A stretch of DNA of 31,164 bases from a virus: positions 1 to 31,164 of the IMG/VR virus record IMGVR_UViG_3300032116_000900; one strand, 5' to 3'. The notes beneath the pieces were generated by a model. It ran no database searches. It was not told the origin of the DNA and was given only the letters and a program-made list of their open reading frames with translations. The translations under genes were made by a program, and so were the position numbers. Below, in pieces: positions 13,898 to 21,738 of this stretch (position 1 is its first letter; the number at the start of each line of letters is the position of its first letter).

Positions 13898-13973
13898 TGG
13901 TAGACGATGTAGGGTTCGAACCTACGACCTAGGGATTAAGAGTCCCGCGCTCTACCAACTGAGCTAATCGTCC
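13898..13973 (-). tRNA. tRNA-Lys(CTT)
   Basis: 76 nt with CCA; acceptor GGACGAT with one G.U pair, loop CTCTTAA. Outermost anticodon-stem pair is C.T. Located about 60 nt upstream of rtcB in the same transcript. Confidence 0.95.
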
Positions 13974-14067
13974 ATAAATATCGTTACAAGCAACAAGAAG
14001 CCAGGACACCTAGCAATTCAGCAATATACGAAATCCCACTCGGGGCTTCTCGTCACTTGATATACTA
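13974..14067 (-). other. structured leader of the tRNA-Lys/rtcB transcript
   Basis: The sequences ACAAGAAGCC near 13990 and GGGCTTCTCGT near 14050 pair over about 10 bp, enclosing a 40-nt loop. The ~90-nt leader has no ORF. Confidence 0.45.
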
Positions 14068-14096
14068 GATATACTACACTTCTTGTTGTGTGTCAA
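14068..14096 (-). promoter_or_regulatory. sigma70-type promoter for tRNA-Lys(CTT)/rtcB
   Basis: TTGACA, 17-nt spacer, TATATC on the minus strand. Confidence 0.65.
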
Positions 14097-14105
14097 CCGA
14101 TTTTT

Positions 14106-14606
14106 TTAGATTTTGAAAGTTTTTCTGATATGCTCAAAGGCTTCAAGATTGCCTTTAGCATCGTCTAATGGGTCGTGAGTGTGCTTCGTTTTACGAAACT
14201 TCTTCCATTTAGTATGGTTCTTGATATCACCCGTAAGACCTGCATACAAGTCACCAATGCGTCTTGCACTAAACCCAAAAGGATTGCCTAAGCCATTTGA
14301 ATGAAACAGCCAGTTAATCCACTGCCAATCAAACGCAGGGTTATCAGACCAAAAGACACAGCGGTCAAACTGGTCTAGCCATTCTTGAAACCTAGCTGCT
14401 TCGTCATTGAAGCTACCGGTGTAAGCAATATGTTCTGCACGAGTCAATCCTAGTGCATTATATGCGCCGGGGTCAAACTTATCAAACATCGGTGAAAACT
14501 TGTCGCTCGTAAATGAGCGACCATCTTCTGCAATTGCTGCGAATTCAATCAAGTCCCCGCATGTTGGGCAGGGACCTGATGCTTCACAATCTACGATAAT
14601 ATTCAT
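14106..14606 (-). CDS. DEDD-type 3'-5' exonuclease (RNase T/DnaQ-like)
   Basis: The three exonuclease blocks are present: Exo I VDCEASGP (D-x-E), Exo II WSDNPAFDWQWIN with Asp, and Exo III HTHDPLDDAKGNLEAF with H-x4-D-type spacing. At 166 aa it is a single DEDDh domain. An inserted CPTC after Exo I is unusual. Such enzymes trim DNA or RNA 3' ends; near tRNA and RNA-repair genes, RNA 3' trimming is plausible but unproven. AGGAAAC lies before the ATG and the start overlaps the upstream stop by 4 nt. Confidence 0.8.
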   Translation of the reverse strand: MNIIVDCEASGPCPTCGDLIEFAAIAEDGRSFTSDKFSPMFDKFDPGAYNALGLTRAEHIAYTGSFNDEAARFQEWLDQFDRCVFWSDNPAFDWQWINWLFHSNGLGNPFGFSARRIGDLYAGLTGDIKNHTKWKKFRKTKHTHDPLDDAKGNLEAFEHIRKTFKI

Positions 14607-14974
14607 ACTGTTTCCTTTCGGCAGTAGACCTCTTCGCTGTAGTAACCATTTGATTCACCAAGGAACCGAATCGTCACATAACCCTTATAAGTTGCGAAGT
14701 TATAGAACGTCCACGTATAGCTTTCGCTATTGCAGGTGCCGGGGTCTTCTGCGTTAGTATCTTCACGAGAAATCAACAGCGGAAGATTTTCTAAGTCTTC
14801 CAAATCACCGATGATTTCTTCTACGTACACAGATTCACAGCAATCGGTATCGTGATAAAGCACGTAACGTACTTCATCATTTTCAAACGTAACTGTATCG
14901 TGGTCTGAACGAACCGAGGTGAAGGTTTGGTTCAGCATTTCTTCAACGTCTACGTGATTATCATACCAGCCCAT
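14603..14974 (-). CDS. DUF7448-like protein, 123 aa
   Basis: The pattern TFTSVRSDHDTVTFEN, YVLYHDTDCCESVYVEEIIGDLEDL, SYTWTFYNFATYKGYVTIRFLGESNGYYSE is that of DUF7448, a family of small phage and bacterial proteins with no known function. The conserved DCCE and SNGYYSE motifs could bind a ligand or metal. Very strong AAAGGAG before the ATG. Overlaps the exonuclease gene by 4 nt, so the two are translated together. Confidence 0.7.
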   Translation of the reverse strand: MGWYDNHVDVEEMLNQTFTSVRSDHDTVTFENDEVRYVLYHDTDCCESVYVEEIIGDLEDLENLPLLISREDTNAEDPGTCNSESYTWTFYNFATYKGYVTIRFLGESNGYYSEEVYCRKETV

Positions 14975-14998
14975 AACCTTCTCCTTTCATTGTTTATA

Positions 14999-15472
14999 TC
15001 AGTTCATAGTCAATATGTCAAGAGCCGAATCAAAATGATGCTCTTTAATTCCTAGTCCATCTTCAATGTGAATTAGATTAGCAAGGTCGCTAAACTTTCT
15101 ATCATCAAAGCATACCCAACTTGTGTCACCGTGATGCTTAATCCAGTCCTCAATCGCAACTAATCTTCCGATGCCACGTACCGGGCTGTTGACCTTACTA
15201 TAGTCAATCATAGGAAAGATTGTTCGCCAGTTAGAATGAACAAACTTTTCATCAAGTCCCCATTCAACTAGGTCGTCTCTAAGATCGCCGCCCATCCAGT
15301 CTTCATAGTTGTGCATACTGTTAGTAACAACCTTAGCACCAGTCTCCTCGCACAACAAGTTCAAATATGCAATTGAGTTAGAACTATATGTAGTGCGGTA
15401 TACGCTTTCATATACCGGAACATCAATGGGAATTACTGGACCATCAATGTCTAAAAAAATTACCTTATTCAT
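14999..15472 (-). CDS. HAD-like phosphatase, SAK-type
   Basis: The N-terminus VIFLDIDGPVI carries the HAD nucleophile motif DxD. VVTNSMHN is a motif-2-like region, with HSNWRTIFP following, and WVCFDDRKF gives the acidic motif near the C-terminus. This layout matches the HAD domain found in Swiss Army Knife RNA repair proteins (HAD_SAK). In this gene set with RtcB and a cyclic-phosphate receiver, RNA-end dephosphorylation is a plausible role, by inference. Its start lies within the end of the ADP-ribosylglycohydrolase gene (8-nt overlap). Confidence 0.65.
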   Translation of the reverse strand: MNKVIFLDIDGPVIPIDVPVYESVYRTTYSSNSIAYLNLLCEETGAKVVTNSMHNYEDWMGGDLRDDLVEWGLDEKFVHSNWRTIFPMIDYSKVNSPVRGIGRLVAIEDWIKHHGDTSWVCFDDRKFSDLANLIHIEDGLGIKEHHFDSALDILTMN

Positions 15473-16349
15473 CTGTTAACTTATCTACCAATTCAATAAA
15501 ACGTGCTGTGTCGTACAGCTTATCAAGCCACATAATAGGGATACCTGACATACCGTAGAAAGCTCCTGCAATCTGCCCCGTAACTGCTGCTACAGTGTCA
15601 GCATCGTGACCGAGATTAGTAGCAAGCAAAATAGCATCACGGAAATTATCAGTGTTCTTGAAGCACCAAAGAGCAGCGTGAAGCGTATGAATGACATAGC
15701 CTGAACTCTTGACTTCACTACGAGTCACATCAAGGGTAGTGAGAATGTTCTTAACACTATCTGCCCAATGATCCTGAGGGTCAATGTTCAATACTGCGTT
15801 CTTATCATCAGTGACATATGCAGTCAACAGCACCCTAGCAAGCAAATCGCAACTGTCACAGGCTTCTACAGAGCCGTGTGTAGTTTCGCCCTGCATGATA
15901 GCAGTAGCAATTGCCATATCATTGTCAGTGTGATACTTGATCACCGCAGGGGCGAGGCGCATAATAGAACCATTACCTGCGTCCCAAGAACCAGTGTTGT
16001 TCAATACACTACCGGTAGTCTCCCAATTTACGATTGCAGAACTAGTAGTAGCACCAATATCAAAGCAGCGACCGGTCGGGCTATTCACTCCTTCACGATA
16101 CCACTTGCTAAAACGATTCAGTAAATCATTTCTATCAAGCTGAGGATGTTCAATCAGACTTTCAGCGAGACACAATGCCATGCTAGTATCATCTGTGAAA
16201 TATCCTGCGGGAAGATTGAACGGGCCCTTACCTACCATATCAGTTACAGGTTCAAATGTGTCGCGGGCACGGAACTCAACTGTAGTACCTACAGCATCAC
16301 CGATTGCGAGGCCCAAGAATGAACCTAAAAGCCTGTCTTTAACTTGCAT
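15465..16349 (-). CDS. ADP-ribosylglycohydrolase (DraG/ARH-like)
   Basis: The 294-aa protein begins DRLLGSFLGLAIGDAVGTTVEF, then shows the metal-binding YFTDDTSMALCLAESL, the GNGSIMRLAPA block and the C-terminal NLGHDADTVAAVTGQIAGAFYG, the complete ARH/DraG fold signature with two Mg2+/Mn2+ sites. These enzymes remove ADP-ribose from proteins or nucleic acids. Its neighbour across the promoter is a large ADP-ribosyltransferase-like protein, so the phage may both attach and remove ADP-ribose; a defence against host ADP-ribosylation is another option. Confidence 0.92.
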   Translation of the reverse strand: MQVKDRLLGSFLGLAIGDAVGTTVEFRARDTFEPVTDMVGKGPFNLPAGYFTDDTSMALCLAESLIEHPQLDRNDLLNRFSKWYREGVNSPTGRCFDIGATTSSAIVNWETTGSVLNNTGSWDAGNGSIMRLAPAVIKYHTDNDMAIATAIMQGETTHGSVEACDSCDLLARVLLTAYVTDDKNAVLNIDPQDHWADSVKNILTTLDVTRSEVKSSGYVIHTLHAALWCFKNTDNFRDAILLATNLGHDADTVAAVTGQIAGAFYGMSGIPIMWLDKLYDTARFIELVDKLTDE

Positions 16350-16370
16350 GTATAACTCCTTTAATTATAA

Positions 16371-16399
16371 GTTATACACGTTTAGATGGAGCTTGTCAA
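16371..16399 (-). promoter_or_regulatory. sigma70-type promoter overlapping the stop of the 932-aa gene
   Basis: TTGACA, 17-nt spacer, TATAAC. The TGA stop of the upstream gene is part of the -35 box. Confidence 0.8.
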
Positions 16400-19194
16400 C
16401 CTATTTTTTTGACGTTAGCTTTTTTTGCGAAGAATACATCGCCGGTTGTAGAATCCTGAATCACTAACATATTAACATCCATGTCAGTGACTTTGCCCTT
16501 CTGCCCATATGAAGCTAATTCGTCGTTGATAACTTCGACCATATCCCCTAAATGAAATTCAGTAGGATCGTTTGCATCAACCTTTTTAAGTGCGGATGTG
16601 GGGAATGAGCTTGCAGCCGTGTTGCCGTCAATTTGCACACTAACAAAATCAAAGTTAGGACTTACTTGTGTTATTGTCCCTTTCATTCCTATTAGGCTCG
16701 GGAACTGTGACTCAACTTCAACTCTGTCATTGACTTCAAATTTAGGAGCAACAGGTGCAGTAACTTCTGGTTGCGAAGGTCCTTCTGTTTTTGATAGATT
16801 AGATACATCGTAAGTCAAGATAGTATCCTCATCATCACTAATACGGACACCGACAAACTTACCATCGTCTGATACTGAGGTGATTGTTCCAGTATATCCA
16901 ATATATGAACTATTGTTATATGCGCTCGGGCCTGTAAGTTTAACAGTCTCGCCCTCAGTGAATGCTGGGCTAGCTTGTGTCGATGATGCTTTTTCTAACT
17001 GGTATGGTTGGTAATAGCCCCAATCGCCGTCTCCGAATATCACAGTAAAATCACCGTCTCCGTCAGGACCCTTCTGAATTTCACCAACTTCACCAGTTTT
17101 AGAATCTCCGCCCCCTATGACCTTTACAGCGTCACCGACATTGAATGTTTTCTCAGCGCCTTCAATCTTTTCCATTTGGAAAGCGGAAGTAAACAGAATC
17201 TTACCGTCAGTAGTAACTACTTTGTAGTCACCGTCACTATCTGGTCCCTTAATTACTGTAGCGGTGCTGCCATCAACGTCATAGCTTTTGTCTTTGATCT
17301 TCACTACATCATTAGCCTTGAAAGTTTGCTTAGGTTGGTCTACTTTCTCTACCCATGATGCAAATGTCTTGACGCCTGATGGGCTTTTAGCATTTTTAAA
17401 CTTGATAGTAGGTGTTCCATCAGGCGTTTGCCCAACTTCAATTACTTCTCCGATTTCGCCATAATATGATGATTCATCATTGATAATTTGGACAGTGTCA
17501 CCAACTTTCAACTCTGACTGATTTTCTGCTTCGGGTTCTGGCGCAGTCTTTAATAGTTCAGGTGGAGCATTTTTAGCCAATACTAATTGAGTAGGTGCAA
17601 AGTCTACATACATGCTTCTCTTTGGAAAATAGACTTCAACATTTCCACTAGAGTAAACGAAGTTTGCTCTTCCGCTTTCTCCGTAATAGTCACTATCAGG
17701 ATCACTAACAATAACTTGATCATGCTCGTTGATTTTGGGAGGTCTAGTTGCTAGATCCTGCTGTATTTCTTGTTCACGTTCAGGCGTATACTGTTCAATC
17801 TGATTCTTGTATACGGTTTGGTAATTACCTTTATCGTCAGAAATTTCTATCTTACCATTAGAGTATACAGAAGCAATTTGACCTACATTACCGTATAATC
17901 TACTCTGCGAGTCAGTAACAATGACTTTATCGTTCTTCTCGTAAATAGGAATAGATCCATCAGGTAGATAGTATAGTTCTACTTGATCTTTCGCTATAGT
18001 GGTATCACCGACTGTGTGAGACACGAATACTTCATACATGTCACTGTATGTGTAGGTGATCGTACCCAACTTACCTGCATGGCTACCACTTAATATTTTA
18101 ACAACGTCACCTTTATCAAGGATATCAGGAACTTCACCAAAGCTTTCTGGAAGTTCAACATTGTCAGTATTCATTTCTTCTAGAAATTTAAACAGTTCAT
18201 TACTATGCTCCACATTTACAGCATAGTAATCTCCTCTGATATAGATTTCCTTGTCAGACAATATTGCGTTAAATAAATTTTGATCAGTGAACTTAAAGTG
18301 ATCCTGTATACTATCATCTGTTATGAGAGTGTCTAACAATTTTTGTGCTTCATCGGGAAGCAAGCCCTGTTCAATTGCTCTAGATACCTTTGCACGGTGA
18401 TTGTCATAGTCATACCCGCTATAAAACAAATCATCTGGATCATATATAGGAAATTCAGATGGCTCTTTGCTTTTCGCTTTGGCGTTCTTTACCATCTCTC
18501 TAATCTTAGAGATTACTTCTTTGTCTAGCAGGTCTTGTCGTTTACTGCTATCAAGAACCAAATCTTTGACAGTCTGACTCCAAGTGAAGGTAAAACCATC
18601 AATTGGAAACATAATGTATAATGAGTTACCGTATCCACTGGCTTGGCCTCTATCACCGGTAACGAACATTGAGTTTTCTCGGTTAGCAGGAAGTCCTAAA
18701 TTGTTGATGGTACCATTGACCAACTCGTGTAAATCACGATTACTGTCTTTTGGTTTACGAGCATCAAATGGTTTACCGTATAGTGCATCATCACTTGACC
18801 TAATGCCTCTATACAAGAATCTACCTCTAGAGAAATCGTTTCTGTTGAGTTCCTTATAGACCTTGATAATCTCTTTGCAATTCTTAGCAAGAGCCTTGAA
18901 CAAGTTGTCCATCTTTACCGGTCTACCATTGACCTTAGAATTTTCATATTCTATCTGATATGCTTTATCAACCTTGTCAATTTCAGCATTCAACTTATCC
19001 TGCAACTGTTGCATTTCTTTTTGAAGTTCGCCCGGCAACTGAGCCATCTTCATATGACTCATTGAATTTTGATATTGGCGTAGCTTGTCAGAAATCTTTT
19101 CAAGCTTCTTTAGCTTAAAGGATATGCCTTTGCGTTCGCCTGGCTTTACCGGCGCTTCGTTTAATTGCATCAACTGTTCTAATAGGTCTTTCAT
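16396..19194 (-). CDS. ADP-ribosyltransferase-like protein with nine KOW/SH3-like repeats and a capsid-targeting N-terminus
   Basis: 932 aa. The start MKDLLEQLMQLNE-APV fits a T4-type capsid-targeting peptide with a prohead-protease site (L-x-E before A). After a coiled coil (30-85) an R-S-E-type transferase pattern follows: FLYRGIRS (about 128), SMFVTGDRGQASGYG (about 177) and DKEIYIRGDYYAV (about 318). From about 360 to the end there are nine repeats of the form GD-x-V-x-I-(12-18)-G-x-x-G-x-I, like KOW or SH3 modules. T4 Alt is the functional analogue suggested: a packaged, injected ART. I use the second in-frame ATG because the late box CATAAATA ends 5 nt before it and overlaps the first ATG. 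Confidence 0.65.
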   Translation of the reverse strand: MKDLLEQLMQLNEAPVKPGERKGISFKLKKLEKISDKLRQYQNSMSHMKMAQLPGELQKEMQQLQDKLNAEIDKVDKAYQIEYENSKVNGRPVKMDNLFKALAKNCKEIIKVYKELNRNDFSRGRFLYRGIRSSDDALYGKPFDARKPKDSNRDLHELVNGTINNLGLPANRENSMFVTGDRGQASGYGNSLYIMFPIDGFTFTWSQTVKDLVLDSSKRQDLLDKEVISKIREMVKNAKAKSKEPSEFPIYDPDDLFYSGYDYDNHRAKVSRAIEQGLLPDEAQKLLDTLITDDSIQDHFKFTDQNLFNAILSDKEIYIRGDYYAVNVEHSNELFKFLEEMNTDNVELPESFGEVPDILDKGDVVKILSGSHAGKLGTITYTYSDMYEVFVSHTVGDTTIAKDQVELYYLPDGSIPIYEKNDKVIVTDSQSRLYGNVGQIASVYSNGKIEISDDKGNYQTVYKNQIEQYTPEREQEIQQDLATRPPKINEHDQVIVSDPDSDYYGESGRANFVYSSGNVEVYFPKRSMYVDFAPTQLVLAKNAPPELLKTAPEPEAENQSELKVGDTVQIINDESSYYGEIGEVIEVGQTPDGTPTIKFKNAKSPSGVKTFASWVEKVDQPKQTFKANDVVKIKDKSYDVDGSTATVIKGPDSDGDYKVVTTDGKILFTSAFQMEKIEGAEKTFNVGDAVKVIGGGDSKTGEVGEIQKGPDGDGDFTVIFGDGDWGYYQPYQLEKASSTQASPAFTEGETVKLTGPSAYNNSSYIGYTGTITSVSDDGKFVGVRISDDEDTILTYDVSNLSKTEGPSQPEVTAPVAPKFEVNDRVEVESQFPSLIGMKGTITQVSPNFDFVSVQIDGNTAASSFPTSALKKVDANDPTEFHLGDMVEVINDELASYGQKGKVTDMDVNMLVIQDSTTGDVFFAKKANVKKIG

Positions 19195-19199
19195 TAACA

Positions 19200-19207
19200 T
19201 ATTTATG
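19200..19207 (-). promoter_or_regulatory. T4-type late promoter box (CATAAATA)
   Basis: It ends 5 nt before the chosen ATG of the ART-like gene. It abuts the plus-strand box at 19207-19214, so the two divergent genes share about 25 bp. Confidence 0.6.
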
Positions 19208-19214
19208 CTAAATA
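19207..19214 (+). promoter_or_regulatory. late-type promoter box (GCTAAATA), weak
   Basis: Six of eight bases match TATAAATA; it lies 4 nt before the ATG of the kinase gene. Confidence 0.4.
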
Positions 19215-19218
19215 CAAT

Positions 19219-19887
19219 ATGCGCTTCAATGAATTCTCTCAGCCTCTAGAAGAAGGCGTTTACGATCCACATATCTTTAAAGCTATCTTTATGGCAGGTA
19301 GTCCTGGCTCAGGTAAAACAACTATAGCTAACAAGTTGTTTGCTGGAACAGGTCTCAAGACCCTTAACGTAGATGATTTCTACAACTATCTAAGACAGTC
19401 AGAAAAGGCTACAGGTAATCCTGAACAAGACTATTCTACTGCGTGGGACAAGTACAGAACAAGAGAGCAAAACTATCTTGATGGTCGCTTAGGTCTAATC
19501 ATTGATGGCACTGGTAAAAACCCAGCAGTCATGGGTGACGTTAAAGCTAAGCTTGAAGAAATGGGATATGAGACTGCAATGGTCTTCGTCAACACTACAT
19601 TAGACACAAGCATTGAACGCACTACCCGCAGAGCAGACGCACCCGGTAAAGATTACGGTAGAAAAATTGATCCTAATTTCGTGAAGGATACTTGGCTTAG
19701 AGTGCAGAAAGGTCTCGGTCAATTGCAGAGCATTTTTGGAAATAGATTCTACATCATTGACAACAATCGCGGAGAGCCTGATATTCAATATGTTCAGAAG
19801 TCAATGGACAAATGGCTAGGAGCTCCTCCCCAATCACACATCGCTAAAGAGTGGATCAAGAACGAGCTTCAAGCTAAACAAAGATAA
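19219..19887 (+). CDS. zeta-toxin-like P-loop kinase with capsid-targeting N-termin
   Basis: 222 aa. Walker A is GSPGSGKTT (about 28-36), followed by LNVDDFYNYLR and LIIDGTGKNP, the layout of zeta-toxin/AAA_33-type small-molecule or nucleotide kinases. The N-terminus MRFNEFSQPLEE-GVYD contains L-x-E before G, the T4 prohead protease consensus, preceded by a short amphipathic peptide as in T4 internal proteins. It may therefore be packaged and injected with the ART-like protein encoded divergently 24 bp away. No Shine-Dalgarno; a late-type box lies just upstream. The substrate is unknown. Confidence 0.7.
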   Translation: MRFNEFSQPLEEGVYDPHIFKAIFMAGSPGSGKTTIANKLFAGTGLKTLNVDDFYNYLRQSEKATGNPEQDYSTAWDKYRTREQNYLDGRLGLIIDGTGKNPAVMGDVKAKLEEMGYETAMVFVNTTLDTSIERTTRRADAPGKDYGRKIDPNFVKDTWLRVQKGLGQLQSIFGNRFYIIDNNRGEPDIQYVQKSMDKWLGAPPQSHIAKEWIKNELQAKQR

Positions 19888-19888
19888 T

Positions 19889-19964
19889 TGGTGGACACTC
19901 TGGGGTTCGAACCCAGGACCTACAGGTTAAAAGCCCGTTGCTCTACCTACTGAGCTAAGTGTCC
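19889..19964 (-). tRNA. tRNA-Lys(TTT)
   Basis: 76 nt with CCA, perfect 7-bp acceptor, loop CTTTTAA. Confidence 0.96.
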
Positions 19965-19970
19965 GTTGTA

Positions 19971-20045
19971 TGGTGTGCATGGCAGGATTTGAACCTGCGA
20001 CCTACGCCTTATCAGGGCGGTGCTCTACCACTGAGCTACACGCAC
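19971..20045 (-). tRNA. tRNA-Ile(GAT)
   Basis: 75 nt with CCA, loop CTGATAA, acceptor GTGCGTG with one G.U pair. Six nt separate it from tRNA-Lys(TTT). Confidence 0.95.
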
Positions 20046-20053
20046 ATTAAATT

Positions 20054-20344
20054 TTAATTAGTTACAACAGAAACATCATTCTGTTCTACGGTAGTCTTAC
20101 CCTGCTGAACGCTGTGCGTTTCGCTGGTAGTTACTGCATTACCACAAACAGTGAAGAAAATACGAGAAGGATGTTTTTCAATAGTCCCTTCAACACGAAC
20201 TCTTCCTGCGTAATGCAGTGTACACCCTTCGGGAAGAGAACCCTGAACCTTCATCATATCTGCTGTTTGATCTTGATTATCAGCACGTTCAATGCAGCCT
20301 GTAAGAGCAAACATAGAAACAAGAACAATAGCAATCTTCTTCAT
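20054..20344 (-). CDS. small lipoprotein, 96 aa
   Basis: The N-terminus MKKIAIVLVSMFALTGC is a short signal peptide with lipobox L-T-G-C; the mature protein would start at Cys17 and be anchored in a membrane facing the periplasm. Two further cysteines (GCTLHY, TVCGN) could form a disulfide. Not otherwise recognised. AGGTGA precedes the ATG. Phage lipoproteins of this size may be spanins or exclude superinfecting phages, but no family feature supports either. Lies between tRNA-Cys and tRNA-Ile in the same transcript. Confidence 0.75.
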   Translation of the reverse strand: MKKIAIVLVSMFALTGCIERADNQDQTADMMKVQGSLPEGCTLHYAGRVRVEGTIEKHPSRIFFTVCGNAVTTSETHSVQQGKTTVEQNDVSVVTN

Positions 20345-20359
20345 ACTTCACCTATTAAT

Positions 20360-20441
20360 TGGAGCACCGGGTAGGAATCGAACCTACTCTACTTACGAAG
20401 CGGATTTGCAGTCCACCGCATTCCCAATCTGCCACCGGTGC
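20360..20441 (-). tRNA. tRNA-Cys(GCA) with enlarged variable loop
   Basis: 82 nt with CCA and discriminator T, as in Cys tRNAs; loop CTGCAAA, stem GTGGA/TCCGC. The region between anticodon and T stems is about 12 nt instead of the usual 5. Confidence 0.9.
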
Positions 20442-20459
20442 ATTAAACTTTATAGATTA

Positions 20460-20488
20460 GTTATATCAACATTCAGGATGAATGTCAA
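20460..20488 (-). promoter_or_regulatory. sigma70-type promoter for tRNA-Cys onward
   Basis: TTGACA, 17-nt spacer, TATAAC; tRNA-Cys begins about 19 nt after the -10 box. Probably drives tRNA-Cys, the lipoprotein, tRNA-Ile and tRNA-Lys. Confidence 0.8.
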
Positions 20489-20506
20489 CCTTTATTTTCA
20501 AAAACT

Positions 20507-20598
20507 TGGCGGAGAGTGAGGGATTCGAACCCTCGGTACCAGTTTCCCAGTACGCCTTCTTAGCAGGAAGATGGTTTCAGCCACTCACCCAACTCTCC
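20507..20598 (-). tRNA. tRNA-Ser(GCT)
   Basis: 92-nt class II tRNA with CCA and discriminator G; loop CTGCTAA, long variable arm with pairing GGTACC-like ends. Confidence 0.95.
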
Positions 20599-20608
20599 GT
20601 ATTCTTAT

Positions 20609-21337
20609 TTATTTCTCTACGAATGCCCTCTCAAGAACATAGTCACCGGGCTCTCGCAACGAACCCTCTTTCATTCCGTTATTCTTGCACCATTCTGCAA
20701 CTTCGTGATTGAAGTCAAGATTGCCGCAAATCATAATCTTGTCCTTAGTAGGGTCAATCTTTAATGTATCGCCTAACTGTGCTGTGATACGCTTGCCGCC
20801 TTCTCCTGTAACGATAGGTCTATAGTTAAGAACAGGCTTAACCATTTCTTCTAAATCGTCACCTGCGAATCCAGTTGACAGCAAATCATAATATGCTAAA
20901 TCATCACGGCTGCGAACACTGTGAACAATATGAATATTGTCCCAAGTCTCTAGCGTTTCAACATCACGAATCAAACTCATAAACGGAGCAAGACCAGTGC
21001 CAGTTGCTAACAGATACATATCGCCGCCCTTGTTAAGAGCATCGTTGCGTAGCGTACCAGTTGTCTTAGGATTCAATACTACTTCGTCACCTACTTGAAT
21101 GTGTTGTAGTTTGCTTGTAAGCTGACCATCTGGAATTTTGATGCTTAAGAATTCAAGTTCATCCGCCCAGGGAGGACTGACTACGCTGTATGCTCTCAAT
21201 ACATTCTTACCATCAATATTAAGTCCACACATAGCAAACTCACCTGCGTTAAACTTGAAAGTTTGACTGCGAGTAGTCTTAAAACTAAAGGTTCTATCGC
21301 TCCAATGATGGACTGAAATAACTTTTTCGGTGATCAT
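20609..21337 (-). CDS. ferredoxin-NADP+ reductase-like flavoprotein
   Basis: 242 aa, the length of bacterial Fpr. The FAD motif RAYSVVSPP (48-56) and the NADP-binding GTGLAPFMSLIRD (113-125) are intact. Further blocks are DKIMICGNLDFNHEV and a C-terminal VLERAFVEK, typical of subclass I bacterial FNRs. It would move electrons between NADPH and ferredoxin or flavodoxin; in a phage this could support ribonucleotide reduction or other Fe-S enzymes. Starts 1 nt after the receiver gene, so the two are translated together. Confidence 0.9.
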   Translation of the reverse strand: MITEKVISVHHWSDRTFSFKTTRSQTFKFNAGEFAMCGLNIDGKNVLRAYSVVSPPWADELEFLSIKIPDGQLTSKLQHIQVGDEVVLNPKTTGTLRNDALNKGGDMYLLATGTGLAPFMSLIRDVETLETWDNIHIVHSVRSRDDLAYYDLLSTGFAGDDLEEMVKPVLNYRPIVTGEGGKRITAQLGDTLKIDPTKDKIMICGNLDFNHEVAEWCKNNGMKEGSLREPGDYVLERAFVEK

Positions 21338-21338
21338 A

Positions 21339-21722
21339 TTAAATGTTCAAATGCTTCTTTGCGTTCTCAATGTAACTGTCAATACGCTCTTTGCCTACAG
21401 GATTCATAGAGTGAACTACATGTCTAGGAAACTTGAATCCGTTGTCAGCGCAATAATCTACAAGCCATTTAGCAGCGTCATATCCGGTCTTTTCAGGACC
21501 GTAATCTGCTTCTTTGCCCTCTGCTTCTGCAAGCATAGCGACATAATGCTGGTCAGCAAGATCATGGTCAAAGCACACGAACATAGGAACACCATATGTT
21601 AGAACTTGCCTAACAAAACCTTCGTAAGTACGGATGATATAAATCGTCTCGTACCGGGGGAACTGAACCCAATCAACTTTGTCGGGCATTCGTTCATCAT
21701 CTAAAAACAGTACGTAAGACAT
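21339..21722 (-). CDS. cyclic-phosphate processing receiver-domain protein
   Basis: 127 aa. A receiver-like fold is indicated by VLFLDDERMPD with the acidic D-D-E triad (8-10), MFVCFDHDLAD and HVVHSMNPVGKERI. This is the cREC_REC arrangement (cyclic-phosphate processing receiver), which differs from signalling receivers by the conserved HSMNP and FDHDL motifs and is linked to RNA 2',3'-cyclic phosphate processing and RNA repair loci. That fits with RtcB and a SAK-type HAD protein in this window. AGGA precedes the ATG. Confidence 0.75.
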   Translation of the reverse strand: MSYVLFLDDERMPDKVDWVQFPRYETIYIIRTYEGFVRQVLTYGVPMFVCFDHDLADQHYVAMLAEAEGKEADYGPEKTGYDAAKWLVDYCADNGFKFPRHVVHSMNPVGKERIDSYIENAKKHLNI

Positions 21723-21738
21723 TTATATTCCTAATAGT

